From: Ulvibacter antarcticus
GTDB taxonomy: Bacteria; Bacteroidota; Bacteroidia; Flavobacteriales; Flavobacteriaceae
Direction: 5' to 3'
DNA length: 64,000 bases
NCBI RefSeq assembly: GCF_003688405.1
Contig: NZ_REFC01000014.1
Span: 186,001-250,000, forward strand
The position numbers were made by a program, and so were the translations under genes. Positions within the stretch are counted from its first letter, which is position 1; the number at the start of each line of letters is the position of its first letter. The notes beneath the pieces are model-generated. The model was not told the origin of the DNA, searched no databases, and was given only the letters and a program-made list of their open reading frames with translations. Positions 29,226 through 38,009 of the stretch are shown in pieces.

Positions 29226-32200
29226 ATGAAAAGAAAAAATTTTATCGATTATGACAACGTGATCAAGAGAATTATGTTCACCCTGGTCATGACAATTTTA
29301 AGTCTGTCTACTGTTTCTGTTATTGCTCAGAATAATAAACCTGAGAAAAAACAATCTATGACTTCTGAATATTTAGCCCAATTGGTAAAAGAAGGAAAGT
29401 CAGATGATATTGTGATTACTGCAGAACATATTAGTTCTCTCTCCGGAACCCACCATATTTATCTTCTACAAGCTATTAACGGTATTGGTATCAATGGAAC
29501 TGAATCAAGTGTGCATATAGATGCTTCCGGAAAAGTAATAAAGGTAAATAATGCCTTTATAGATCGTCCTAAGTTAATAACTCAAACTACGACTGCGGCA
29601 CTTAGTGCAAGAGATGCGATACTCTCAGTAGCTCAGAAAATGAATTATTCTATCAGTAATCTTCAAGAAGTCAATCGAAAAGGAGGTGTGAACCAAGAGG
29701 TGACATTCAATACAGGAGGAATTTCTAGAATTAACATTCCGGTGAAACTCATTTATCAGCTAACAGAAAATAATACTATCCAATTATCTTGGGAGCTTTC
29801 TATCGATGATGTCAACAGCCCTGAAGATTGGTGGAATTTTAGAGTAGACGCCAACACTGGTGAAATTCTAAGTAAGAATAATTTTATTGCGCAGTGTTAT
29901 TTAGAGCATAGTCATTCGCATGAAGCTTTTATCGGACCTATAAACAAGTCTGAAGAAGCAACTGTTTCCGAAGAAAACTCTACGGCATTAATTGGTACTT
30001 ATAACGTTTTTGCCATACCGGTTGAAAGTCCGAACCATGGTGCTCGAACTTCTATTGTAGATCCTCATTTGGATGGAACAGGTTCACCTTTTGGGTGGCA
30101 TGATACAAATGGTTCAGCAGGAGCAGAATTTACAGATACTAGAGGAAATAATATTGATGCGTTTGGATTTAATACCGGGAATAGAGCGAATGGTGGAGGA
30201 AGCTTAAACTTTAACTTTACTCTGGATCTAAATGCAGGCGCTTTAACGCAAGAAAATGCTGCACTTACCAATATGTTTTATATGGGGAATATTATGCACG
30301 ATGTAACTTATGAATATGGGTTTACTGAAGCTGCTGGAAATTTTCAAGAAAACAATTATGGAAATGGGGGAGCGGGAAGTGACTATGTAGTAGGAGAAGG
30401 TCAAAAAACAGGGCAATGTAATGCTTTTTTTGGCACACCAGCCGACGGAGGTAATCCTACCATGCAAATGTTCATATGCGTATATGGAGGTGCTACCGGA
30501 GATCGTGATGGTGATTTTGATAATGGAGTAATTGCTCACGAATATGGTCATGGTATTTCTAACAGATTAACTGGAGGCCCAGGCACAACCGGATGTCTTG
30601 GTAATCAGGAACAAATGGGTGAAGGTTGGAGTGATTATTTTGGACTTGTCTTAACAATCGAACCTGGTGATGCAGGAACAGATCCTAGAGGAATGGGTAC
30701 TTGGTTGGCCGGACAAGTTTCAACCGGTGCCGGTATTCGATCACAACGTTACGACACCGATACTAATACATACACTTACGATTCTATTAAAACAGAAGTT
30801 GCACCTCATGGGGTAGGGTCTGTTTGGGCAATGATGCTTTGGGAAATGACCTGGGATTTAATTGATGAATATGGTTTTGACCCTGATGTCTATAATGGTA
30901 CTGGAGGAAATAATATTGCTTTAGCATTGGTTATGGAAGGATTGAAATTGCAACCGTGTAATCCTGGATTTGTAGATGGTAGAGATGCTATTCTTCAGGC
31001 CGATTTAAATCTATATGGAGGCGCTAATCAGTGTCTTATTTGGACCGCTTTTGCAGGAAGAGGATTAGGTTTTAGTGCCAATCAAGGATCTACTGGCAGC
31101 AAAAATGATGGAACACAAGCTTTCGATCTTCCACCTGGAAGCGCAGTCTTTGTAGCCGATATCGATACGGTTTGTATAACAAATGGAGTACAAAACGGTG
31201 TTGGCGGTGGTGCACCTGTAGGAGGTACCTATAGTGGGACTGGTGTAACTGATGACGGAAATGGAACTTCTTATACTTTCGATCCAACCGTAGCTGGTGT
31301 AGGAACTGCAAACGTAGTTTATACTGTTTTTGATACTTGTTCTGGTGCAACTGCTAATTTAAATCAAACAATAGAAGTCACAGATGGTATTCCAATTTTA
31401 GTATGTAACGATATTACTGTTACCTTGGACGGTGCCGGAAATGCTTCAATTGTTAATAGTGACGTTGCCAATACTGCACCCGATACTACTCAGTACACCG
31501 TAGATCAGACAGGGACTTTTAGCCCCATCGATATTTCAGGTTCTGCTACCAGTGTCAGTCTTATTGAAGATGGACCTTCCGGCTTATTACCCTTAGGATT
31601 TACTTTTTCTTTCTTCGGAAATGATTTTACAAACTTTTACTTGCAGTCCAATGGATTTTTATCATTCGACAATTCCGGAACTACAGGTAGTGCTTCCTGG
31701 ACGCCGGTGGCAATTCCAAATACCGGTGGACCGAATAATATGATTGCCTACTTTTGGGACGATATGAGCCCACAGTTGGGTGGAACTGTACAATATGCAA
31801 CAATAGGTACTGCGCCAAATAGAATTTTGGTAGTTGACTATATAAATATCAGACAATATAATATTAATGGAACAGGAAATCAGATTACCACTCAGGTACA
31901 ACTTTATGAAGGATCCTCTCACATTGAAGTACATACAACCTCAGCACCAAATGGTGGTGGTTTAAATCGTACACAAGGAGTAGAGAATGCCAATGGCACA
32001 GCAGGATTTTTCGTACCTGGTAGAAACGGGGTGCCTTTCGCACTCACGAACGACGTGGTGAGGTTTATCCCACTTATTACGGAAGCATTGGCAGATAATT
32101 GCGGCAGCCCAGTAACACTTACACTTAGTCAATCCAATTTTACATGTAGAGATATAGGTGTAAATACAGTAACTGTTACAGCAGATGATGGAATTGGCGG

Positions 32201-33899
32201 CATGGCAACTTGTGATGCCATGGTTACTGTGATTGGTGAAACAACGATCTATACCGGAAGTTGGGACAATGGGAATCCCGATGCTGGTAAAAAGGCAGTT
32301 TTCAGCACGAGCTATAATACGTCTATTGCAGATATAGACGCATGTTCTTGTGAGATCAATAATAATGCTACCGTTACCGTGGGTGCAGACGATTATATGA
32401 GTATAGATGGTAATATAACAGTGGATGCGGGATCGTCATTGATCGTAGAACACACAGGAAATGTGGTACAGATTGATGATGCTGCATTAGTCACAAACAA
32501 TGGAACGATTAATGTTCAACTTACTACTCCAGCTTTGAATGCCCGTGATTTTATGATAATGGGAAGTCCTATGACAGCTGATGACGAAAATGTATTTACA
32601 GATGGATTACCGGCTTATCAAGTGTTATTTCACACAACTGCAAATTTTGATCCTTACGTCGGCACACCTCCGGTAGTGGGAGTGAATTTCCACGATCAGG
32701 ATAGTAACGATTGGGCTAATTTTTCAGGAACTTTAAACGCAGGGGAAGGCTATTTAATTCGACCGTCTTTTGCGAATAGTGGTTCCTATAATTACGTCTA
32801 CAATCAAGGTACCTTAAATAATGGTGAAATTTTATATCCTGCCTATTTTGGCGATGATAAAGAAGATAGTCCAAATGTAATTTCGAATCCGTACGCTTCT
32901 GCTATGGATGCTGCTTTATTTATTTCATCCAATGCAATGGTTGATGAGGTTTATTTCTGGGAACATTTAACTACTCCGGCTGGTGGTATTCCGGGGCCAT
33001 TGAATGAGAACTTTAGTATGGAGGATATTTCCACTTATAACGGGACAATGGGTATACCGGCCTCTAACGATCCCGGAACTTCCACCACTCCAAATGGTAT
33101 TATTTCTACAGGACAAGGCTTCGGAATTAAAGCCAATGCAGGAGGAAATGTTACATTCAACAACGCCATGCGCTTAACCAGTGGAAATACCACTTTAAGA
33201 AGACCTGTTGAAAAGGATCTATTATGGATAATGGTTCGCGAAGGTCAATATCATATGGGTAGTACTACCGGAATTGGATTTTTAGAAAATGCGACTGCCG
33301 GATTGGATCAAGGTTACGATACTCAAAAACTTGGAACCGTTGTTTCGCTTTATACACATTTGTTAGATGGAAGCGAACAACTTGGTATTCAGGGAAGAGA
33401 AGCTTTCAACCCTGATATTACTATTCCAATGGGATTCTCAACCTTAATCCAAGCTGATGCTGGATTGCCTTATGTGATCTCTATTTCAGATCTAGAAGGA
33501 ACTTTAATTGAAGAGGCAACGGTGTATTTAATAGATCATCAAGAAAATACTGTTACTAATTTAAGTGAAGCTAATTACACATTCTTATCAGATGCCGGGA
33601 CCTTCAACAACCGATTTACTATTCAGTTTGAAGGACTTGTGTTGGGTACGGTAAATAATACATTGGAAGATATAGCATTGTATCCAAATCCAACTCAGAA
33701 TATGATAACAATTGTATCGCCGGGTATTATGATAGCTAAAGCAGAGGTTTATGATGTGCGCGGAAGAAAAGTGAATGAAGTTTCGTTTGCAAATGAAAAC
33801 GATTATCATCTTGATCTTTCTAACTTAGAATCGGCAATGTATTTTGTGAAAATTTCTTCGGAAAACGGATCAATTACAAAACGAATTGTGAAATATTAA
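29226..33899 (+). CDS. T9SS-secreted fungalysin-type (M36) metallopeptidase (array protein 6)
   Basis: 1557 residues from the ATG at 29226; the open frame extends upstream to a GTG at 29163, but the signal peptide only makes sense from 29226 (KRKNF...VSVIAQ). An FTP-like propeptide is followed by an M36 catalytic domain with zinc motif H438-E-Y-G-H442-G and Glu466 in GEGWSDYF. Then come an Ig/HYR-like segment (VCNDITVTLD), a GFTFSFFG...SNGFLSF domain, the shared module (nt about 32230-33630) and a T9SS sorting domain (nt about 33655-33899). The order of domains is identical to array protein 2. The last 25 residues match array proteins 3 and 4 much better than the middle of the sorting domain does, suggesting gene conversion. 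Confidence 0.93.
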   Translation: MKRKNFIDYDNVIKRIMFTLVMTILSLSTVSVIAQNNKPEKKQSMTSEYLAQLVKEGKSDDIVITAEHISSLSGTHHIYLLQAINGIGINGTESSVHIDASGKVIKVNNAFIDRPKLITQTTTAALSARDAILSVAQKMNYSISNLQEVNRKGGVNQEVTFNTGGISRINIPVKLIYQLTENNTIQLSWELSIDDVNSPEDWWNFRVDANTGEILSKNNFIAQCYLEHSHSHEAFIGPINKSEEATVSEENSTALIGTYNVFAIPVESPNHGARTSIVDPHLDGTGSPFGWHDTNGSAGAEFTDTRGNNIDAFGFNTGNRANGGGSLNFNFTLDLNAGALTQENAALTNMFYMGNIMHDVTYEYGFTEAAGNFQENNYGNGGAGSDYVVGEGQKTGQCNAFFGTPADGGNPTMQMFICVYGGATGDRDGDFDNGVIAHEYGHGISNRLTGGPGTTGCLGNQEQMGEGWSDYFGLVLTIEPGDAGTDPRGMGTWLAGQVSTGAGIRSQRYDTDTNTYTYDSIKTEVAPHGVGSVWAMMLWEMTWDLIDEYGFDPDVYNGTGGNNIALALVMEGLKLQPCNPGFVDGRDAILQADLNLYGGANQCLIWTAFAGRGLGFSANQGSTGSKNDGTQAFDLPPGSAVFVADIDTVCITNGVQNGVGGGAPVGGTYSGTGVTDDGNGTSYTFDPTVAGVGTANVVYTVFDTCSGATANLNQTIEVTDGIPILVCNDITVTLDGAGNASIVNSDVANTAPDTTQYTVDQTGTFSPIDISGSATSVSLIEDGPSGLLPLGFTFSFFGNDFTNFYLQSNGFLSFDNSGTTGSASWTPVAIPNTGGPNNMIAYFWDDMSPQLGGTVQYATIGTAPNRILVVDYINIRQYNINGTGNQITTQVQLYEGSSHIEVHTTSAPNGGGLNRTQGVENANGTAGFFVPGRNGVPFALTNDVVRFIPLITEALADNCGSPVTLTLSQSNFTCRDIGVNTVTVTADDGIGGMATCDAMVTVIGETTIYTGSWDNGNPDAGKKAVFSTSYNTSIADIDACSCEINNNATVTVGADDYMSIDGNITVDAGSSLIVEHTGNVVQIDDAALVTNNGTINVQLTTPALNARDFMIMGSPMTADDENVFTDGLPAYQVLFHTTANFDPYVGTPPVVGVNFHDQDSNDWANFSGTLNAGEGYLIRPSFANSGSYNYVYNQGTLNNGEILYPAYFGDDKEDSPNVISNPYASAMDAALFISSNAMVDEVYFWEHLTTPAGGIPGPLNENFSMEDISTYNGTMGIPASNDPGTSTTPNGIISTGQGFGIKANAGGNVTFNNAMRLTSGNTTLRRPVEKDLLWIMVREGQYHMGSTTGIGFLENATAGLDQGYDTQKLGTVVSLYTHLLDGSEQLGIQGREAFNPDITIPMGFSTLIQADAGLPYVISISDLEGTLIEEATVYLIDHQENTVTNLSEANYTFLSDAGTFNNRFTIQFEGLVLGTVNNTLEDIALYPNPTQNMITIVSPGIMIAKAEVYDVRGRKVNEVSFANENDYHLDLSNLESAMYFVKISSENGSITKRIVKY

Positions 33900-33926
33900 T
33901 TAGTATTTATTTATTGATTTAATCCT

Positions 33927-33960
33927 ACCGCCTTTATTTGGATATGAAGGCGGTTTTTTT
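33927..33960 (+). terminator. Terminator after array gene 6
   Basis: Stem CCGCCTT (33928-33934) / AAGGCGG (33947-33953) followed by T7. It ends the array. Confidence 0.88.
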
Positions 33961-34056
33961 ATGCTTCGGAAATTAAAACGTTTGAAAGTTCAACAGGAAT
34001 AAAGACTGAATCATTCAGATTTAAAATAAAGGAAGTAGAAAGAAGTTATTAATTAT

Positions 34057-34929
34057 ATGAAAAAGCTTCTTTTCCTAAGCTTGATATCCGCCGGCCTAAT
34101 CTATTTGTTCTTTACAAAAGAAGGGAAGGTGATAAAAAATGTGGCAATTTCTGTGATTGCTCCAGTCGAGCATGTGAAAGAGAAAGGTCTTACTGTGATC
34201 GATCGAATTGAAGTGCCCGAGGATTTTACTAGAACTTTGTATCCCGCAAATTCTTTTCAGAACTACATTCAGAATTATAAATTAAAGCCATTTGGAGCGA
34301 AGATCGTCAATTACGATGGTAATGATTATGTCTATCAAAGTGGTCATGTTGGCATTTTTGAACTTGCCGTCCCCGATAACGGGCTTCAGCAATGTGCAGA
34401 TGCTTTGATCCGGATTCGTGCCGAGTATTTATGGGATATGAACCGTAAAGATGAAATAGGTTTTAATTTCACATCGGGACATTACTGCTCCTGGAAACAA
34501 TATGCAGAGGGGTTTCGTCCAAAAATAAATGCTAACAAAGTGAGCTTTCATAAAACCGCCTCGGCAAATAATTCCAAAGAAAATTTTCATCGTTATCTCA
34601 ATCTAATTTTTATGTATTCGGGTACTCAATCCCTTTATGACGAATTACCTAAGATAAAAACTTCGGAAGAACTTCAAGTAGGAGATATGCTCGTTTATGC
34701 CGGAAGCCCCGGTCATATTGTAATGCTTGCTGATATGGCAATCAATTCCGAAGGTGAAAAAATATTTATTTTAGCTCAAGGAAATACACCGGCACAAAGC
34801 GTACATTTGCTGAAAAATTTAAATGATTTGAAGATAAGTCCGTGGTACGAACTAGAAATGAATCAGTATCTCGAAATTCCGACTTATTATTTTAATGACA
34901 CTAAATTTGTGAGATTTAAAGGAATATGA
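34057..34929 (+). CDS. DUF4846-like secreted protein
   Basis: 290 residues. An N-terminal hydrophobic helix (about 3-20) without a lipobox serves as signal or anchor. The body matches what I know of DUF4846: FQNYIQNYKLKPFG, QCADALIRIRAEYLW, HYCSWKQYAEGFRP and a late GHIVMLADMA...ILAQGNTPAQS segment. The last segment, with Cys in the CSWKQ motif and His in GHIV, resembles the Cys-His layout of NlpC/P60-like amidases, but I infer this only from pattern. It overlaps the next gene by 4 nt (ATGA), which indicates an operon with the small protein and apbE. Function unknown. Confidence 0.8.
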   Translation: MKKLLFLSLISAGLIYLFFTKEGKVIKNVAISVIAPVEHVKEKGLTVIDRIEVPEDFTRTLYPANSFQNYIQNYKLKPFGAKIVNYDGNDYVYQSGHVGIFELAVPDNGLQQCADALIRIRAEYLWDMNRKDEIGFNFTSGHYCSWKQYAEGFRPKINANKVSFHKTASANNSKENFHRYLNLIFMYSGTQSLYDELPKIKTSEELQVGDMLVYAGSPGHIVMLADMAINSEGEKIFILAQGNTPAQSVHLLKNLNDLKISPWYELEMNQYLEIPTYYFNDTKFVRFKGI

Positions 34930-35288
34930 GTGAAGAATTAACCGAACAAGAACTACACAACTTGGCGATGAATATCGTTGGAAAGAATTTGGAAGCGTTA
35001 GGATATGAGTTTATGGGAGTAAATTCCAAGCTCAAAAAAGACCCTCAATTTGTAGCTTTAAAAGATAAAATTCTGCATTTCGTTATTGTAAGAGCGGTTC
35101 ATTATCCGAAGGATGCTAATGTATACGATCCCGTTTTTATGCAAACCATAAAGGAGCATGCGCAGAAATTTGAAGCAAAAACGTATTATGCGGGTGTAGG
35201 TCTCGGCCATGGAGGTGACTATGCCTTACCGGTTCTTAAAGATGAAGATTACACCATGGTGTATAACGGATTACAAGAGATCTTATGA
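34926..35288 (+). CDS. Conserved small protein encoded directly before apbE
   Basis: 120 residues, cytoplasmic by appearance (no signal peptide or membrane segment). A mixed alpha/beta sequence with the block KDKILHFVIVRAVHYPKDANVYDP and the segment GVGLGHGGDYALPVLKDEDY. I recall proteins of this type in Flavobacteriaceae next to apbE, some labelled as Na+-NQR subunit F-like, but it has no FAD, Fe-S or NADH motif, so that label looks wrong. Overlaps both neighbours by 4 nt (ATGA at each end), so its translation is coupled to DUF4846 and apbE. A role in NQR maturation is a guess from context. Confidence 0.85.
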   Translation: MSEELTEQELHNLAMNIVGKNLEALGYEFMGVNSKLKKDPQFVALKDKILHFVIVRAVHYPKDANVYDPVFMQTIKEHAQKFEAKTYYAGVGLGHGGDYALPVLKDEDYTMVYNGLQEIL

Positions 35289-36292
35289 AGTATTTAGCGA
35301 CAATTTTAGTGGTTATATGTTTAGTTTCCTGTGAAAAGGAAGAAGTCAAATTCCATGTTTTACAAGGGGAAGCATTTGGTACAATTTATACGATTCAATT
35401 CTTTTCTTCGGAAGAGTTTGAAGTGCAAAAAGGAATCGATTCTGTGATTTATGGAGTCAATAGATCGGTGAGTACTTATATGCCTAACAGCGATATTTCA
35501 AAAGTAAATCGAGGGGATTCAACCCTTGTGATTGATTCAATTTTTAAAGACGTGTTTCGTATTTCTGAAGCAGTGCACAAAAAATCAAATGGTTACTTCG
35601 ATCCTACAATAGGGGTGCTCCGTAACGCCTACGGATTTGGTGATATCAAGGCCTTGAACAAAATAGATGAGAAAGTTTTAGATTCGCTTATGCAATTTGT
35701 TGGTTTCGATAAAGTATCAATAACCAAAAACGGCACCATTAAAAAAGAGAATCCGAATATTTACTTCGACTTTAATGCAGTGGCAAAAGGCTACGGGATT
35801 GATTGTTTGGGAAGATATTTAGAAGCTAATAAGGTTAAAAACTACCTCATAGAACTAGGAGGTGAAATTAGAGCCAAAGGTAAGAATATCTCTAAAAAGA
35901 AACCCTGGATAGCGGGAATTGAATCGATCCATTCAGAACTTGAAGATCGAAACTACGACGCTAAAATTAGACTGGAAAATAAATCGATGGCTTCATCGGG
36001 AAATTATAGAAAATTTAGAACCGATTCGCTTACCGGAAAAAAATATGTCCATACTATAAATCCGCTAACCGGATCTGCCGAACAAAGTGACATTACAAGT
36101 GCTTCAGTAGTTGCTGAAACATGTGCTATAGCTGATGCCTATGCGACTACCATCATGGCTTTAGGATTTGAAAAAGCAAAAGTTTTATTGAAAGATAAGT
36201 TGGAAATTGAAGCTTATTTTACGTATTCAGATAGTTTACATACCGAACAAGTTTATATGACCGATGGCTTCCGAAGATTATTGGTAGAATAA
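35285..36292 (+). CDS. apbE: FAD:protein FMN transferase (ApbE)
   Basis: 335 residues. ApbE transfers FMN from FAD to a threonine of NqrB and NqrC. A lipoprotein signal (CLVSC, Cys16) places it in the periplasm, where NqrC is flavinylated. Family motifs in order: GTIYTIQF near the N-terminus, FDFNAVAKGYGID (the D-x-x-A-x-AKG flavin/metal motif), LIELGGEIRAKG, MASSGNYRKF, HTINPLTG and the metal-site helix ETCAIADAYATTIMALG. All catalytic elements seem present. It is the last gene of a three-gene overlapping cluster. The Nqr genes it serves end 31 kb upstream. Confidence 0.96.
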   Translation: MKYLATILVVICLVSCEKEEVKFHVLQGEAFGTIYTIQFFSSEEFEVQKGIDSVIYGVNRSVSTYMPNSDISKVNRGDSTLVIDSIFKDVFRISEAVHKKSNGYFDPTIGVLRNAYGFGDIKALNKIDEKVLDSLMQFVGFDKVSITKNGTIKKENPNIYFDFNAVAKGYGIDCLGRYLEANKVKNYLIELGGEIRAKGKNISKKKPWIAGIESIHSELEDRNYDAKIRLENKSMASSGNYRKFRTDSLTGKKYVHTINPLTGSAEQSDITSASVVAETCAIADAYATTIMALGFEKAKVLLKDKLEIEAYFTYSDSLHTEQVYMTDGFRRLLVE

Positions 36293-36354
36293 AACAATCA
36301 ATATTATACCCTTAATATATATGTCATTGAGTCGAAGCAGTTTAAAGTGAATGT

Positions 36355-37119
36355 TTATTTTTTACAAACAGGCAATAATTCTCCTTTTGCTAATCGGAAT
36401 TTGTGTATTTCTTTGTCACTTAATTTATTAGTATAATCTACGGCTTCAACCGAAAATCCAATCGATTCCAGTTTTTCGAAATAATCCATTCCATAAACAC
36501 GTACGTGATCGTACTGTCCAAAGATGGCAGCACGCTCTTTAGGGTCTGTGATGTTATCATCTTCAAATGTTTTATCTCTATCAGCCTCATAAGGAACTTG
36601 CAGTATTGCTGTACCTCCTGGCGCCAATACTCTATATAATTCTTGCATCGCTTTGGTATCGTCCGGGATATGTTCTAAAACGTGGTTGCAAATAATATAA
36701 TCGTAAGTATCATCGTGAAAAGGCAGATTACAGATATCTGCTTTCACATCGGCGATAGGTGAATTGAGATCGGTAGTAGTATAATCTAGATTCTTCATTT
36801 TCCTGAAACGCGTATAAAAAGCCTGCTCCGGCGCAAAATGAAGGACCTTTACTTTTTCAGTAAAAAACTTAGTTTCGTTTTTTAGGTATAACCAGAATAA
36901 TCGATGTCTTTCTAATGATAAAGTGCCGGGAGATAATACATTTTCACGTACTTTCTCGTAACCATAAGGCAGAAATTTTCTGAACGATTTACCATCTATC
37001 GGGTCTGTGTAAGTTTCGCCTCTTAAGAAAAATGCGACAAATGGACGTACCAGATAACTCATTCTAATCAATAATGTTCGCGGAATGAGATTCAGAAAAA
37101 ATTTAAAGATTTTATTCAA
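36355..37119 (-). CDS. SAM-dependent class I methyltransferase
   Basis: 254 residues from a TTG start (37119). The first internal ATG is at 37062 (235 residues), but the N-terminal amphipathic part (LNLIPRTLLIRMSYLVRP) looks genuine, so I keep the longer form with doubt. Methyltransf_11-type core: post-motif pattern DVKADICNLPFHDDTYDYIICNHVLEHIPDD and the later GGTAILQVPY. Substrate unknown. It lies 62 nt downstream of map on the same strand and ends a - strand cluster. A TACTTTTG box overlaps the TTG start on this strand (37117-37124). Confidence 0.85.
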   Translation of the reverse strand: MNKIFKFFLNLIPRTLLIRMSYLVRPFVAFFLRGETYTDPIDGKSFRKFLPYGYEKVRENVLSPGTLSLERHRLFWLYLKNETKFFTEKVKVLHFAPEQAFYTRFRKMKNLDYTTTDLNSPIADVKADICNLPFHDDTYDYIICNHVLEHIPDDTKAMQELYRVLAPGGTAILQVPYEADRDKTFEDDNITDPKERAAIFGQYDHVRVYGMDYFEKLESIGFSVEAVDYTNKLSDKEIHKFRLAKGELLPVCKK

Positions 37120-37181
37120 AAGTAAAATTCGTTTTATTTAGAAGAGTCATTTATAGTTTCCGTGAATCTTCGCGAAACAGA

Positions 37182-38000
37182 TTAAAGGACAAGTTCTTTA
37201 GCTCTGAATTCATCTTCCTCGTCACTTTCAATAACCAACGCATCGTAGATATATGCGAAAGTAGAAAGTAATTCGGGTTTACCGTTTACAATTGCAACGT
37301 CATGTTCAAAATGAGCACTTGGCTTTCTGTCTGCAGTAAGAATGGTCCAACCATCATCGAGTTGTTCAATGCGACGTGTTCCTAAATTTATCATAGGTTC
37401 TATCGCAACCGTCATACCTTCGACGAACTTTTTTCCCCGGCCTCTTCGACCGTAGTTTGGCATTTCGGGATCTTCATGCATGGTTTTACCTAATCCATGA
37501 CCTACCAGTTCACGCACAACGCCATAACCATGAGCTTCACAATACTCTTGTATAGCATAACCAACGTCTCCAACTCGTTTTCCTACTTTGAGCTCACGAA
37601 TACCAACATATAGTGATTCCTTGGTAATCTTTAAAAGTTTTTCCACTTCGGGAGCGATCTCTCCTATAGCAAATGTATAGGCATGATCCCCGTAATACCC
37701 ATTTTTTACAGCACCACAATCGATAGAAATAATATCTCCTTCTGCAAATGGTGTGTCATTAGGAATACCATGTACTACTTGAGCATTTGGGCTCATACAC
37801 AGCGTATTTGGAAAATCGTACAAACCTAAAAATCCTGGAACAGCGCCATGATCTCTAATAAATTCTTCTGCGAGTTTATCTAAATAAAGCGAGCTAACGC
37901 CAGGTTTTACTTCTTTTGCCAGCATTCCAAGTGTTTTGGAAACAACAAGAGCACTCTCGCGCATTAATTCAATTTCTTCTAGTGTCTTTACTATGATCAT
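37182..38000 (-). CDS. map: Type I methionine aminopeptidase
   Basis: 272 residues. Removes the initiator Met from nascent proteins in the cytosol. The five metal ligands are all present: Asp94, Asp105, His168, Glu201 and Glu232, and the substrate His77 (VVHGIPN). This corresponds to the E. coli set with an offset of three. ATG start, 9 nt downstream of the HAD gene stop, so co-transcribed with it. A short C-terminal extension (YDALVIESDEEDEFRAKE) is typical of Bacteroidota forms. Confidence 0.97.
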   Translation of the reverse strand: MIIVKTLEEIELMRESALVVSKTLGMLAKEVKPGVSSLYLDKLAEEFIRDHGAVPGFLGLYDFPNTLCMSPNAQVVHGIPNDTPFAEGDIISIDCGAVKNGYYGDHAYTFAIGEIAPEVEKLLKITKESLYVGIRELKVGKRVGDVGYAIQEYCEAHGYGVVRELVGHGLGKTMHEDPEMPNYGRRGRGKKFVEGMTVAIEPMINLGTRRIEQLDDGWTILTADRKPSAHFEHDVAIVNGKPELLSTFAYIYDALVIESDEEDEFRAKELVL

Positions 38001-38009
38001 TGTACTTTA

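Noticed and set aside
31090-31350. Antisense frames inside the giant genes, for example at 31090-31350 and 8112-8351
   Set aside because: They shadow well-supported domains on the other strand, have no signal or family pattern, and arise from the repeated module sequence.
4325-33899. The array as a prophage or mobile element
   Set aside because: No integrase, transposase, phage structural gene, tRNA target or terminal repeats. Composition resembles the flanks.
36315-36345. GTCATTGAGTCGAAGCAG between apbE and the methyltransferase as a dispersed repeat
   Set aside because: Resembles intergenic repeats I remember in the phylum, but there is only a short single copy here, so no support from the window itself.
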